Source: Paracoccaceae bacterium (GTDB taxonomy: Bacteria; Pseudomonadota; Alphaproteobacteria; Rhodobacterales; Rhodobacteraceae). Taken from it: DNA of 64,000 nucleotides. Shown here piece by piece: positions 34,357-43,966 of the stretch. Numbering within the stretch: position 1 is the first letter of the stretch; the number at the start of each line of letters is the position of its first letter. The stretch covers positions 124,001-188,000 of the forward strand of contig JANSXY010000005.1 of the NCBI GenBank assembly GCA_024742695.1, given 5' to 3'. The position numbers were made by a program, and so were the translations under genes. Under the pieces are notes generated by a model, which saw only the letters and a program-made list of their open reading frames with translations, made no database searches and was not told where the DNA came from.

Positions 34357-34893
34357 ATGCGCTGGATCGTCCTCCTTCTGGTCTTCCTGCCCGGGCTCGC
34401 CGCCGCCAACGATTGGGCCGCCCTCGATGAACCCGGGGCGATCGCGATCATGCGCCACGCGCTTGCGCCGGGAACCGGCGATCCCGCCGGGTTTCGGATC
34501 GACGATTGCGCGACGCAGCGCAATCTCGACGCGCGCGGCCGGGACCAGGCGCGCGCGATCGGGGCGGCGTTCCGCGAGCGGGGCATCGCCTTCAGCGTGG
34601 TGTTGAGCAGCCAGTGGTGCCGGTGCCGGGAAACCGCCGACCTGCTCGATCTCGGCGAGGTTGTGGAGGCGCCCGCGCTGAACTCCTTCTTCGGCAACCC
34701 CGCGCGGCGGGCGCCACAGACGCGCGCCACGCTGGAGCTGCTATCCCGCACCGATGGGCGGGCGATGCTGGTGTCGCACCAGGTGAACATCTCGGCGCTG
34801 ACCGGGTTCGCCACCCGTTCCGGCGAGTTGCTTGTCATCCGCGTCGTCGATGGCAAGGTCGACCTGCTCGGCCGTATCCTGATCGACCCCTAG
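34357..34893 (+). CDS. Exported histidine phosphatase family protein
   Basis: A 178-residue protein with a signal peptide (MRWIVLLLVFLPGLAAAND) and the branch-2-like phosphatase motif IMRHALAPGTGDP, where the usual RHG reads RHA. LDARGRDQARAIG, SSQWCRCRETADLL and LVSHQVNISALTG provide the remaining phosphate-pocket residues including the second histidine. The substrate is unknown; the location is periplasmic. The 215 bp that follow show nothing recognisable. Confidence 0.8.
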   Translation: MRWIVLLLVFLPGLAAANDWAALDEPGAIAIMRHALAPGTGDPAGFRIDDCATQRNLDARGRDQARAIGAAFRERGIAFSVVLSSQWCRCRETADLLDLGEVVEAPALNSFFGNPARRAPQTRATLELLSRTDGRAMLVSHQVNISALTGFATRSGELLVIRVVDGKVDLLGRILIDP

Positions 34894-35108
34894 CCGACCA
34901 CCGCCGATTCCGGCGCGGTCACCCGGACCGTTCGGCGGGCGCCGGTCTTGCGGTTTCGGCACTGTGCCTCGCGATCGACGGCGGTATCCGGTTCGGTGGG
35001 CCGGACGGCCCCGGTTCGCCAGAACGGCCTTGATCCAAATCAGCGCATCGGCGACCGCGACATGGGAGTCACGGCCCGAACGGAGTTCGACCGCGGGGGG
35101 CCAGCGCG

Positions 35109-35972
35109 ATGCCGGGACGGCCAGCTTCATCTTCCGCGACGACGGTGCCAAGCGCGGCCCTGGTCCCGTTCGTCGCCGTGACCTTCCTGATTACCTGGGG
35201 GCTGCTGGGGGGTTACATCCTTGCGCCGGAGATCACCGCCGGCCTGTTGGGGGAGATCAGCGGCAGCCATCCGGTGTTCTTTATCGTCACATGGTCGCCG
35301 GCGATTGCCGCGCTTCTCGTCGTCTGGCGATACGGCGGCCTGCCGGCCCTTGGCGCCTTCCTGTCGCGGTTGCTTGTCTGGCGGGGGTCGGCGGGCTGGG
35401 CGGCCTTCATCCTGCTGGTGCTGCCGGCGGTCTTCGTGGCGGGATCGCTGATCAAGGGTGGACCTGTGCTGGCACCCCTGCCGCCGGAGGGCGCGATGCC
35501 CGTCCTCGCCATCCTGGTCATGATGCTGTTTCTCGGCCCGATCGAGGAGTTCGGCTGGCGCGGGGTCATGCAGCCCCTGCTGCAGCGGCACGTCGCGCCG
35601 ATCTGGGCGGGGCTGATCATCGGCGCGACCTGGGGCATCTGGCACCTTCCGGCCTTCTTCCTTGCCGGCGTGGTGTTCGCCGACTGGAACTTCCTGCCGT
35701 TCTTCATCGGCAACGTGACGCTGGCGGTGCTGGTCACGCCGATCTTCAACACGACGCGGGGCAGCCTGTTGTGGCCGATGGCCTTCCACTGGCAGCTCAT
35801 CAACCCGTTCTGGCCCGATGCCCAGCCCTGGGACACCTGGATCCTTGTCGCCGTCGCCGTCGTCGTGGTGTGGTGGAACCGCGCCGGCCTGTTCACCCGC
35901 GACGGCGCGGTGACCGAGGTGGTGCCGGCCCGTCCCGCCACGGAACGCGCGCGGCCGCCCAAGGCCGGATAG
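35109..35972 (+). CDS. CPBP family intramembrane metalloprotease
   Basis: A 287-residue polytopic protein with about seven helices. The CPBP (CAAX protease / bacteriocin-processing) motifs are present: GPIEEFGWRG (EExxxR), WGIWHLPAFF (histidine) and MAFHWQLINPF. Bacterial members cleave or protect against small membrane peptides, but the substrate here is unknown. The start at 35109 is the first ATG before the hydrophobic region; no strong ribosome-binding site is visible. Followed by a separate oxidoreductase gene. Confidence 0.82.
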   Translation: MPGRPASSSATTVPSAALVPFVAVTFLITWGLLGGYILAPEITAGLLGEISGSHPVFFIVTWSPAIAALLVVWRYGGLPALGAFLSRLLVWRGSAGWAAFILLVLPAVFVAGSLIKGGPVLAPLPPEGAMPVLAILVMMLFLGPIEEFGWRGVMQPLLQRHVAPIWAGLIIGATWGIWHLPAFFLAGVVFADWNFLPFFIGNVTLAVLVTPIFNTTRGSLLWPMAFHWQLINPFWPDAQPWDTWILVAVAVVVVWWNRAGLFTRDGAVTEVVPARPATERARPPKAG

Positions 35973-36037
35973 CGCCCCGCCCATCGCGCGTGCCGGCCGG
36001 CCCGCGCCACCGTCACCGTGCCGAAAGGAGATCGCCG

Positions 36038-37048
36038 ATGGCCTGGACCCGCGTGAGACTGAACGCCCTTGGCGGCCCCGAGAAACTGGCCCTCGAAACC
36101 GTGCCCGATGTGCCCGAGCCGGGTGCGGGCGAGGTGCGGGTGCGCGTTCTGGTCACCAGCGCGGCTTTCACCGACGTGATGATCCGCAAGGGCCTGTATC
36201 CCGACGTCAAGGACAAGCCGCCGTTCACCCCCGGCTATGACATGGTCGGGATCGTCGAGGCCGCCGGCCCCGGCGCAAGCCGGTTCCGCCCCGGCGACCG
36301 GGTGGCGGACCTGACCACGATCGGCGCCTATGCCGAATACATCTGCCTGCCGGAGGATCGGCTGACCCCGGTGCCCGACGGGGTTTCCGATGTGGACGCG
36401 CTGGGGATGATCCTGTCCGCGGTCACGCCCTGGCAGATGCTTACCCGCGTGGCGAAGCTGAAGGCGGGGCAGAGCCTGTTGATCCACGGCGCCGGCGGCG
36501 CGGTCGGAACGGCGATGCTGCAACTGGCGCGGGACGCCGGGATCGCCGCCTTCGGCACGGACGTGGCGGCCAAGCACGGTCTGATCCGCAGCCTCGGCGC
36601 CACGCCGCTTGCCCCCGACGCGCCCGAGGCGGCGATCCTCGCCGCGACGGCGGGCGGGGTGGATGCGGTGTTCGACCCTCTCGGCGGCGAAAGCCTGTCG
36701 CGCTCGCTGCACGCGCTGAAACCCGGCGGCCTGCTGGTGGCCTTCGGCTTCCTCAACGAGGTGCTGGGCCGGGGCGGGTCGATCCCGATGGATTTCGTCC
36801 GGCTGACGCTGTGGGACTGGTTGCCCAACGGCCATGCCACCGCCTTCTATTCCATCGGCGCGATGCGCCGGAAGCATCCGGACTGGTTCCGGCAGGATCT
36901 GGCGATGCTGTTCGGGATGCTTGCGGACGGCCGGATCGCCCCGGTGGTGGCCGAGGTGCTGCCGCTTGCCGAGGTCCGGCAGGCGCACGAGCGGCTGGAG
37001 GCGGGGACGGTGGCGGGCAAGCTGGTGCTGCGGGTGTCCGAGCCGTAG
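36038..37048 (+). CDS. Quinone oxidoreductase-like zinc-free MDR protein
   Basis: A 336-residue medium-chain dehydrogenase/reductase of the NADPH:quinone reductase group. The GroES-like N-terminal domain contains SAAFTDVMIRKGLYPD and the nucleotide fold LLIHGAGGAVGTAMLQLA. Zinc ligands of alcohol dehydrogenases are absent, as expected for this group. Start ATG at 36038 with AAAGGAG nine bases upstream. Natural substrate unknown. Confidence 0.85.
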   Translation: MAWTRVRLNALGGPEKLALETVPDVPEPGAGEVRVRVLVTSAAFTDVMIRKGLYPDVKDKPPFTPGYDMVGIVEAAGPGASRFRPGDRVADLTTIGAYAEYICLPEDRLTPVPDGVSDVDALGMILSAVTPWQMLTRVAKLKAGQSLLIHGAGGAVGTAMLQLARDAGIAAFGTDVAAKHGLIRSLGATPLAPDAPEAAILAATAGGVDAVFDPLGGESLSRSLHALKPGGLLVAFGFLNEVLGRGGSIPMDFVRLTLWDWLPNGHATAFYSIGAMRRKHPDWFRQDLAMLFGMLADGRIAPVVAEVLPLAEVRQAHERLEAGTVAGKLVLRVSEP

Positions 37049-37094
37049 GGCCCGGCCGGGCCGGCATCGCACGGCGGGCCGGGAAGGGCCGGTC

Positions 37095-37748
37095 TCAGAT
37101 GCTGTCCTTGACCCTGTCCCAGGTGTTGCGGATGTGCCGGGCCATCGCCTGCCCGAGCCGCGCGCCATCGCGATCCTTGAGCGCCGCGACCATGGCCTCG
37201 TGATCCTCGACGGCGCCGGCCCAGTATTCCGGCCGCTGGTTGCCGATGTAGCGGATGCGCTTGAGCCGCGCCTGCAGGTTCCTCTGAGTTTCCTGAAGCG
37301 TCTCGTTCTTCGACAGTTCCGTCAGGCGCGAGTGAAACTCCTGGTTCAGCTTGTAGTAGGGCATCCGGTCGCGGGCGCGGTAGTGGCCGAGCATCCGGTT
37401 GTGCAGGTCGACGAGTTCCGCGATCTCCGCGTCGCTCGCCCGCGCGCAGGCCAGTTCGCCGGCGAGCTGTTCCAGATGCCCCAGAACCTCCAGCATCGCG
37501 AACACGTCTTCCGGCGTCCACTTGCGCACGATGCTGCCCTTCGACGGGCGCACGATGACGAGGCCTTCGGCGGCGAGCGTCCTGAGCGCCTCGCGGAACG
37601 GTGTTCGCGACACGCCCAGTTCATCGATCAGCCGGGCCTCGTCGATTCGGCTTCCGGGCTCCAGAACGCCCTCGATGATCAGGTCGCGCACCCGGCTGAC
37701 GACCTGGTCGTGTAGCGAGCGATTGGTGATGGCAATCGATGAGTTCAT
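37095..37748 (-). CDS. GntR/FadR-type repressor of the TRAP operon
   Basis: A 217-residue regulator. The N-terminal winged helix (LHDQVVSRVRDLIIEGVLEPG, then LIDELGVSRTPFREALRTL) precedes an FCD ligand domain with metal-binding histidines such as LNQEFHSRL, DHEAMVAAL and ARHIRNTW. FCD regulators typically sense sugar acids or other carboxylates. Divergent from dctP across 156 bp containing a near-palindromic operator, so it probably represses the transporter operon until the substrate is present. Confidence 0.88.
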   Translation of the reverse strand: MNSSIAITNRSLHDQVVSRVRDLIIEGVLEPGSRIDEARLIDELGVSRTPFREALRTLAAEGLVIVRPSKGSIVRKWTPEDVFAMLEVLGHLEQLAGELACARASDAEIAELVDLHNRMLGHYRARDRMPYYKLNQEFHSRLTELSKNETLQETQRNLQARLKRIRYIGNQRPEYWAGAVEDHEAMVAALKDRDGARLGQAMARHIRNTWDRVKDSI

Positions 37749-37830
37749 GGGTAACGCCCTGTCTCGGCACGGTTTCCGGATAGCACTTCGGGCCAGAATT
37801 CCAAATGCAAATACTTCTTGTGCGGCGATA

Positions 37831-37848
37831 TTTTATACATGTATACAA
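37831..37848. promoter_or_regulatory. Palindromic operator between gntR and dctP
   Basis: A perfect 12-bp palindrome TATACATGTATA (37834-37845), extended by TT and AA on either side, in the divergent gntR/dctP spacer. Resembles FCD-GntR operators, which often contain GTATAC-like halves. Confidence 0.6.
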
Positions 37849-37904
37849 AATACACCACGAGAAGCGGCAGGAGGTCCGCCGCGATGGGAGGAGGTACTTG
37901 CACC

Positions 37905-38888
37905 ATGAAACAGCTTAGACTTGGCCTGTCCGCCGGCCTCTTGGCCTGCACCGTATCGTTCGGCGCCACCCCCGTGATGGCCGATACCTACATCGTCGCC
38001 GTCGGCGCCGCCGCGAACAGCCTTCAGGGCCGCAGCGCCGCGAAATTCGCCGAAGACCTGCAAGCCGCGCTGGGCGACGCGCACACGGTCGAGTTCTATG
38101 CCGACGGCCAGCTGGGCGACGAGAAGGAGCTGATGCAGAAGCTGCGGCTCGGCACCGTGCAATTCACGCTGATCTCGTCGATCATGACCAACGTGGCGCC
38201 CGAATTCGCGCTGTTCGACATGCCGTTCCTGGTGCAGGACCGCGATCACCTGAAGGCGATCGACGCAGAGATCGTCCAAAGCGAACTGGCCCCGAAGGCC
38301 GAGGCCGCCGGCCTCAAGGTCTTGTCGACCTGGGAAAACGGGTTCCGGCAGATCACCAACAACAGCCGTCCGATCAACGTGCCGGCCGACCTTTCGGGCC
38401 TGAAGATCCGGACGCCCTCGTCGGAATGGCGGGTGTCGATGTTCAAGGAATGGGGCGCGAACCCGACCCCGATGTCGTTCTCCGAGGTCTTCGTCGCGCT
38501 GCAGACCGGCACCATGGACGGCCAGGAAAACCCGCTGACCAACATCACCGGCGCCAATTTCCAGGAAGTGCAGAAATACCTCAGCCTCACCGGCCATGTC
38601 TATTCGCCCACCTACCTGACCACCGGGCTGGACAGCTGGAACGGGCTGCCCGACGACGTGAAGGCGGCGGTGGCCGAAGTGGCGGCAACGGTTCAGGGCT
38701 GGGCGCTGGCCGAAGGCGAGAAGGCCGACAATGAACTGGTCGACAAGGTGAAGGCCGCGGGGATGGAAGTGAACGTGGCCGACAAGGCGGCGTTCATCGC
38801 GGCCTCCGCCCCGGTTTACGAAGCCTTCGCCTCGCAGGTCGACGGCGGTGGCGACCTGGTGGCGCGGGCGCAGGCGCTTGCCAACTGA
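37905..38888 (+). CDS. dctP: TRAP transporter substrate-binding protein DctP
   Basis: Periplasmic receptor of a tripartite ATP-independent transporter. 327 residues with a signal peptide (about 1-26, cleaved after VMA). Typical DctP features are VEFYADGQLGDEKELMQKLRLG, the conserved arginine in LKIRTPSSEWRV that grips a carboxylate, and VALQTGTMDGQENPLTNI. ATG at 37905 has GGGAGGAGG upstream. The neighbouring sugar-acid enzymes point to an aldonate or similar carboxylate as ligand. Confidence 0.93.
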   Translation: MKQLRLGLSAGLLACTVSFGATPVMADTYIVAVGAAANSLQGRSAAKFAEDLQAALGDAHTVEFYADGQLGDEKELMQKLRLGTVQFTLISSIMTNVAPEFALFDMPFLVQDRDHLKAIDAEIVQSELAPKAEAAGLKVLSTWENGFRQITNNSRPINVPADLSGLKIRTPSSEWRVSMFKEWGANPTPMSFSEVFVALQTGTMDGQENPLTNITGANFQEVQKYLSLTGHVYSPTYLTTGLDSWNGLPDDVKAAVAEVAATVQGWALAEGEKADNELVDKVKAAGMEVNVADKAAFIAASAPVYEAFASQVDGGGDLVARAQALAN

Positions 38889-38900
38889 GTGACAGCAGCC

Positions 38901-38924
38901 GGGTCCGGGCCCTTGCCCGGACCC
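38901..38924 (+). promoter_or_regulatory. Intercistronic hairpin after dctP
   Basis: A perfect 10-bp stem, GGGTCCGGGC with GCCCGGACCC around the loop CCTT, without a T run. Placed between receptor and permease genes, it probably stabilises or partially terminates the message so that receptor exceeds permease. Confidence 0.55.
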
Positions 38925-38947
38925 CACTTCCTTCACCGGGGGACATC

Positions 38948-39511
38948 ATGATCACGCTCGTCGAGCGCGTTCTCCTGCGCGGCCTGGAGGCGATCTGCCT
39001 TGCCCTGCTGCTCGCGCTTACCGCGTCCGTCGTCTACTCGACCACGGCGCGCACCTTCGGCGCCTCGCCATCGTGGTACGACGAGATCGCGAGCGTGCTT
39101 CTGGCATGGCTGACCTACTTCGGTGCCAGCTACGCGCTGTTCCTGCGCCAGCACATGAGCTTCGGCGGCATCGTCGCCGCCCTGCCGCGGGGCCCCGCCG
39201 TGGCGCTGGCGCTGTTCTCGGAAATCCTGGTGATCGCCTATTTCGCGGTTGTCGCCTGGTACGGCAACAAGGTGCTGGCCGTCGCCAAGTGGGATTCGCT
39301 GCTCAGCCTGCGCTGGATGACCCTGGACATCGTCCAGTCGATCATCCCGATCTCGGCTGTCCTGATGATCGTCGGCACGCTTCTGACGATGCCGCGCGCG
39401 CTGCGCGATGCCGCCGCCGGGATCGACCGGGAACACGAGGAAATCGAACACGCCATCGCCGAGGCCGAGCGGGAGAACGCCGCGCAGGACCACCCGGAGG
39501 CAAAGAAATGA
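38948..39511 (+). CDS. dctQ: TRAP transporter small permease DctQ
   Basis: A 187-residue membrane protein with four hydrophobic helices and the DctQ signature around PSWYDEIASVLLAWLTYFGA and FLRQHMSFGGIV. The C terminus is charged and helical. It bridges the receptor and the large permease. Its stop overlaps the dctM start as ATGA. Confidence 0.92.
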   Translation: MITLVERVLLRGLEAICLALLLALTASVVYSTTARTFGASPSWYDEIASVLLAWLTYFGASYALFLRQHMSFGGIVAALPRGPAVALALFSEILVIAYFAVVAWYGNKVLAVAKWDSLLSLRWMTLDIVQSIIPISAVLMIVGTLLTMPRALRDAAAGIDREHEEIEHAIAEAERENAAQDHPEAKK

Positions 39512-40788
39512 TCCTGCTTCTGACTGCCGCCGCGCTGATCGCCCTGATCCTCGTCAACGTGCCGATCGCGATCGCCATCGGGATCGTGGCCCTTGGCGGC
39601 TTCCTGTCCACCTCGGGGCCGGCCAGCCTCTATGACATGACGATCGCGCTCTACTCGGGCGCCACGAAGTTTCCGCTCATCGCGATCCCGCTCTTCATCC
39701 TCGCCGGGAACCTGATGAACACCTCGGGCATCTCGGTGCGCCTGATCAACTTCGTCACCGCGCTGATCGGCTTCGTCCGGGGCGGTCTGGGCATGGTCAA
39801 CATCGGCGTCTCGATGGTCTTCGCCGAGATCTCCGGCTCGGCGGTGGCCGACGTGGCCGCGACGGGCACGGTCCTGATCCCCGAGATGAAGAAGCGTGGC
39901 TACTCGCGCACGCTTGCCGCCGCGATCACGTCGTCCTCGGCCTCGCTGGCGATCATCATCCCGCCGTCGATCCCGATGATCCTGTACGGCGCGATCGCCG
40001 AGACATCGGTGCTGAAGCTGTTCGTGGCCGGCGTGGTGCCCGGCGTCCTGGGCGGCTTCCTTCTGATGCTGGTCACCTACATCCTCGCGATCCGCTACGA
40101 CCTGCCGCGCGCCGAAGGGTTCGACCTGTGCCATGTCTGGCGTTCGTTCAAGGCGGCCTTCTGGGCCCTGCTGATGCCGATCATCATCCTCGGCGGCATC
40201 TTCTCGGGGCTGGTGACGGCAACCGAGGGCGCGGGCCTTGCCGTGGTGGCCGCGCTGGTCATCGGGGTCTTCATCTACCGCGATCTCGATCTCGGGCGCC
40301 TGCGCAAGGCCATGCTGGAAGGCATCAGCCAGACCGGCGTCGTCATGCTGCTGGTGGCGACCTCGGCCGCGCTCGGCCTGTTCCTCACCCAGGCGCAGGT
40401 GCCGCAGCAACTGGCCGCGCAGATTACCGCGATCACGACCAACCCGTTGATCGTTCTGGCGCTTCTGAACCTGCTTCTGCTGGTGTTGGGGATGTTCCTG
40501 CACGGGGCCGCCGCGATCATCCTGGTGGTTCCGGTGGTGCTGCCGCTGGTCAACGCCGTCGGCATCGATCCGATCCATTTCGGGATCATGGTGACGCTGA
40601 ACCTCGCGATCGGTCAGCAGACGCCGCCGGTGGCCTCGGTGCTCATCACCTCCTGCTCGATCGCAAGGGCCGGGATCTGGGAAACCTCGCGCACCAACCT
40701 GCCGTTCATCGCGGTTCTGGCCTTCATCCTTCTGCTGGTGACCTACGTGCCCTCGGTCTCGCTGGCGCTGACGGAGCTTGTGCAATGA
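39508..40788 (+). CDS. dctM: TRAP transporter large permease DctM
   Basis: A 426-residue permease with about 12 helices that carries out sodium-driven uptake. Family landmarks are FPLIAIPLFILAGNLMNTSG, MVNIGVSMVFAEISGSAVAD, and SSSASLAIIIPPSIPMILYG. ATG at 39508 overlaps the dctQ stop, and the stop overlaps the pdxA2-like start (ATGA). One transcript with dctP and the catabolic genes. Confidence 0.94.
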   Translation: MILLLTAAALIALILVNVPIAIAIGIVALGGFLSTSGPASLYDMTIALYSGATKFPLIAIPLFILAGNLMNTSGISVRLINFVTALIGFVRGGLGMVNIGVSMVFAEISGSAVADVAATGTVLIPEMKKRGYSRTLAAAITSSSASLAIIIPPSIPMILYGAIAETSVLKLFVAGVVPGVLGGFLLMLVTYILAIRYDLPRAEGFDLCHVWRSFKAAFWALLMPIIILGGIFSGLVTATEGAGLAVVAALVIGVFIYRDLDLGRLRKAMLEGISQTGVVMLLVATSAALGLFLTQAQVPQQLAAQITAITTNPLIVLALLNLLLLVLGMFLHGAAAIILVVPVVLPLVNAVGIDPIHFGIMVTLNLAIGQQTPPVASVLITSCSIARAGIWETSRTNLPFIAVLAFILLLVTYVPSVSLALTELVQ

Positions 40789-41801
40789 CGACGAACAAAC
40801 CCAGGATCGCCATAATCCCCGGGGATCCGTCCGGGATCGGGCCGGAACTGATCGCGAAACTCCTGCACGAGGACGGCGTGCGCGAGGCGGCCGACATCCT
40901 GCTTGTCGGCGACGGGCACCTGTGGCGGCAGGGCGCGGATCAGGCCGGGGTGTCGCTGCCGCTCGAGGCCGTGGCCGAGGACAGGATCGGCCTTCAGGCC
41001 GGTCTCGGCTGGCTGCCGATGGAAACCATCGCGCAAGAGGAGGTGCAGATCGCCACGGTCAGCGAGGCGAGCGGGCGTTCCAGCCTGCGCTGTCTCGACA
41101 AGGCGCTCGATCTCGCCGTGGCGGGGCAGGTCGACGGCATCCTGTTCGCGCCGTTCAACAAGGCGGCGCTGACCGCCGCGGGAATGAATGCCGAAGACGA
41201 ACACCGCTACATGGCCCGCTATCTCGGCTTCGAGGGTTATCACGGGGAACTCAATGTCCTCGACGATCTCATGACGACCCGCGTGACCAGCCACATCGGG
41301 CTGAAGGACGTGGCGCGCAACATCACGGCCGAGGGGGTCGAGAAGGCCATCGGCCTTGCGGAAGACACGCTGAAGCGGGCCGGGCATGCCCGGCCGCGGA
41401 TCGCGGTGGCCGCGCTGAACCCGCACGCGGGCGACAACGGAAAGTTCGGCCGCGAGGAAATCGACATCCTCGAACCGGTGATCCGCGCGGCGCAGGACAA
41501 GCAGCGGGACGTCACCGGCCCGTGGCCGTCCGACACCGTCTTTCTCAAGGCGCGGCGCGGCGAGGTCGACGCGGTCGTGACCATGTACCACGACCAGGGC
41601 CAGATCGCGATCAAGCTGCTGGGCTTCGAACGCGGCGTCACGGTCGCCGGCGGCCTGCCGATCCCGATCGCCACCCCGGCCCACGGCACGGCCTTCGACA
41701 TCGCCGGGCAGAACCGGGCCAATGTGGGCGCCACGCGCCAGGCCTTCGACCTTCTCGTCCGAATGGCGAGAACCCATCGCGCGAACCGCGCCGCAGCCTG
41801 A
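40785..41801 (+). CDS. pdxA2: PdxA2-like 4-phospho-sugar-acid dehydrogenase
   Basis: A 338-residue member of the PdxA family. Motifs include [42 protein letters not shown] and [15 protein letters not shown] with the metal-binding histidines. In catabolic operons PdxA2 oxidises 4-phospho-D-erythronate or -threonate. Such operons normally include a DUF1537 kinase that makes the phosphorylated substrate, but none is encoded here. The operon location argues against a pyridoxine biosynthesis role. Translationally coupled to dctM. Confidence 0.82.
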   Translation: MTTNKPRIAIIPGDPSGIGPELIAKLLHEDGVREAADILLVGDGHLWRQGADQAGVSLPLEAVAEDRIGLQAGLGWLPMETIAQEEVQIATVSEASGRSSLRCLDKALDLAVAGQVDGILFAPFNKAALTAAGMNAEDEHRYMARYLGFEGYHGELNVLDDLMTTRVTSHIGLKDVARNITAEGVEKAIGLAEDTLKRAGHARPRIAVAALNPHAGDNGKFGREEIDILEPVIRAAQDKQRDVTGPWPSDTVFLKARRGEVDAVVTMYHDQGQIAIKLLGFERGVTVAGGLPIPIATPAHGTAFDIAGQNRANVGATRQAFDLLVRMARTHRANRAAA

Positions 41802-41817
41802 TCGACAGGACCAAGTC

Positions 41818-42993
41818 ATGACCAGGATCAAGTCCGTCCGCGCCCGTGTCTGGAACTGGACAGGGCCGACCGTGCCGCCCTCCGGCAACTTCTGCACCAA
41901 CGCCTCCGATGCCCTTTGGATGAAGGGTGATGCCATGGCGTCGTTCCGGTTCCACCAGTGGCTGACCTGCGAGGTGGAAACCGAGGATGGCACCGTGGGC
42001 ATCGGCAACGCGGCGCTGGCGCCGAGCGTGGTGAAGAAGGCCATCGACGACTGGTACGCGCCCCTCGTGATCGGCGAGGATCCGTTCGATTACGCCTATA
42101 TCTGGGAAAAGATGTACCGCCGCACCCATGCCTGGGGCCGCAAGGGCATCGGCATGACGGCGATCTCGGCCATCGACATCGCGATCTGGGATCTGATGGG
42201 CAAGCTGGCGGGCAAGCCGGTGTTCAAGCTGCTGGGCGGGCGCACCAAGGAAAGGATCCCGGTCTACTACTCCAAGCTCTATTCCGGCCCCATCGACGTG
42301 ATGCAGAACGAGGCCGAAGCGGCCCGGGCCGCCGGCCACAACGCCTACAAGATGCGCTTTGGCTGGGGGCCCAAGGATGGCATGGCGGGGATGCGCGAGA
42401 ACCTCAGGCGGGTCGAGGCCGTGCGCGAGGTCATCGGCTATGACGCCGATCTCATGCTGGAATGCTACATGGGCTGGAACCTCGATTACACCCGGCGCAT
42501 GTTGCCGAAACTGGCGAAGTATGAGCCGCGCTGGCTGGAAGAGCCGGTGATCGCGGATGACGTCGAAGGCTATGCCGAGCTGAACGCGATGAACATCGTC
42601 CCGATCTCGGGCGGCGAGCACGAGTTCAGCGTGATCGGCTGCAAGGATCTGATCCTGAAGAAGGCGGTGAGCGTCCTGCAATACGACACCAACCGGGTGG
42701 GCGGCATCACGGCGGCGCAGAAGATCAACGCCATCGCCGAGGCGTTCCAGCTTCCGGTGATCCCGCATGCCGGCCAGATGCACAACTACCACCTGACCAT
42801 GGCCAACGCGAATTGCATGATCTCGGAATATTTCCCGGTCTTCGATGTCGAGGTCGGCAACGAATTGTTCTATTATATCTTCGAGGGCGACCCCGACGCG
42901 GTGGACGGCTTCCTGCAGTTGGACGACGACTTGCCGGGTCTGGGGATCACCATCACCGACAAGCATCTGAAGAATTTCGAGATCATCGAATGA
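41818..42993 (+). CDS. Enolase-superfamily sugar-acid dehydratase (rhamnonate dehydratase-like)
   Basis: A 391-residue mandelate-racemase-type enzyme closest by pattern to L-rhamnonate dehydratase. [11 protein letters not shown] contains the family loop, [11 protein letters not shown] and RWLEEPV supply the metal-binding acids, GGEHE follows, and [11 protein letters not shown] carries the catalytic histidine. It would dehydrate an aldonate to a 2-keto-3-deoxy acid. The exact sugar is not fixed by sequence. Start ATG at 41818. Confidence 0.83.
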   Translation: MTRIKSVRARVWNWTGPTVPPSGNFCTNASDALWMKGDAMASFRFHQWLTCEVETEDGTVGIGNAALAPSVVKKAIDDWYAPLVIGEDPFDYAYIWEKMYRRTHAWGRKGIGMTAISAIDIAIWDLMGKLAGKPVFKLLGGRTKERIPVYYSKLYSGPIDVMQNEAEAARAAGHNAYKMRFGWGPKDGMAGMRENLRRVEAVREVIGYDADLMLECYMGWNLDYTRRMLPKLAKYEPRWLEEPVIADDVEGYAELNAMNIVPISGGEHEFSVIGCKDLILKKAVSVLQYDTNRVGGITAAQKINAIAEAFQLPVIPHAGQMHNYHLTMANANCMISEYFPVFDVEVGNELFYYIFEGDPDAVDGFLQLDDDLPGLGITITDKHLKNFEIIE

Positions 42994-43901
42994 CCCGATA
43001 TTCCGGCATATGGCCCGTCGCCCCGACCCCGTTCCACGATGACGGAACGCTGGATCCGGAGGGCATGAAGCGCGTCCTCGATTGCCTGATCGACCAGGGC
43101 GCCGACGGGATCTGCGTTCTCGCCAATTTCTCCGAGCAGTTCCTGCTGTCGGATGCCGAGCGCGAGGTTCTGACCCGGCTTGCGGTCGAGCATGTCGGCG
43201 GCCGCGTGCCGCTGATCGTCACCATCAGCCATTTCGCCACCCGGATCGCGGTGGAGCGGGCGCGCTTCGCCAAGGCGCTGGGGGCCGATATCGTGATGAT
43301 GATGCCGCCCTATCACGGCGCGCTGCTGAAGGGCACGCCCGAACAGACGTTCGACCAGTTCCGCGCGGTCGGCGAGGTCGGCATCCCGATCATGGTGCAG
43401 GACGCGCCGCTGTCGGGGGTCGAGCTTTCGGTGCCGCTGCTGGTCCGGATGGCGCGCGAGATCGAGGAGGTGCGGCTGTTCAAGATCGAATGCCCGCAAG
43501 CGGCCAACAAGATCCGCGCGCTGATCGCCGAGGGTGGCGAGGCGATCGAAGGCCCGTTCGACGGCGAGGAGGGGATCACGCTGCTTGCCGATCTCGATGC
43601 CGGCGCGACGGGTTCGATGACAAGCGGCATGATCGTCGACCGGATCAAGCCGGTGATCGAGAAGCATCGCGCCGGCGATGTCGCGGGGGCGACGGAGGCC
43701 TATGGCCGTGTCGCCATGGCGATCAACCACGAGAACCGGCAATGCGGCTGGCGTTCGACCAAGGCCGCGATGGTCGAGGGCGGCGTGATCCGTTCCGAAT
43801 ACTGCCGGCACCCGATCGCGCCGCTGCACCCCGCGATCCGCGCCCGGCTGATCGACCTTCTGCGCCCGCTCGATCCGCTGGTTCTGCGCTGGGGGAAATA
43901 G
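42990..43901 (+). CDS. DHDPS-family 2-keto-3-deoxy sugar acid lyase or dehydratase
   Basis: A 303-residue TIM-barrel enzyme of the DapA/NAL superfamily. The Schiff-base lysine is in [14 protein letters not shown]. The usual YNxP tyrosine segment is replaced by [12 protein letters not shown], a pattern I associate with L-2-keto-3-deoxyarabonate dehydratase-type proteins and not with true dihydrodipicolinate synthase. Would act on the keto-deoxy acid from the dehydratase. Start overlaps that gene's stop (ATGA). Last gene of the operon. Confidence 0.82.
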   Translation: MTRYSGIWPVAPTPFHDDGTLDPEGMKRVLDCLIDQGADGICVLANFSEQFLLSDAEREVLTRLAVEHVGGRVPLIVTISHFATRIAVERARFAKALGADIVMMMPPYHGALLKGTPEQTFDQFRAVGEVGIPIMVQDAPLSGVELSVPLLVRMAREIEEVRLFKIECPQAANKIRALIAEGGEAIEGPFDGEEGITLLADLDAGATGSMTSGMIVDRIKPVIEKHRAGDVAGATEAYGRVAMAINHENRQCGWRSTKAAMVEGGVIRSEYCRHPIAPLHPAIRARLIDLLRPLDPLVLRWGK

Positions 43902-43966
43902 GCCTGCACCGCCGCCGTGCCTGACCGGCGCTTCGGTGCCCGGTTCCGGGCGGCCGACCCGGCGGG

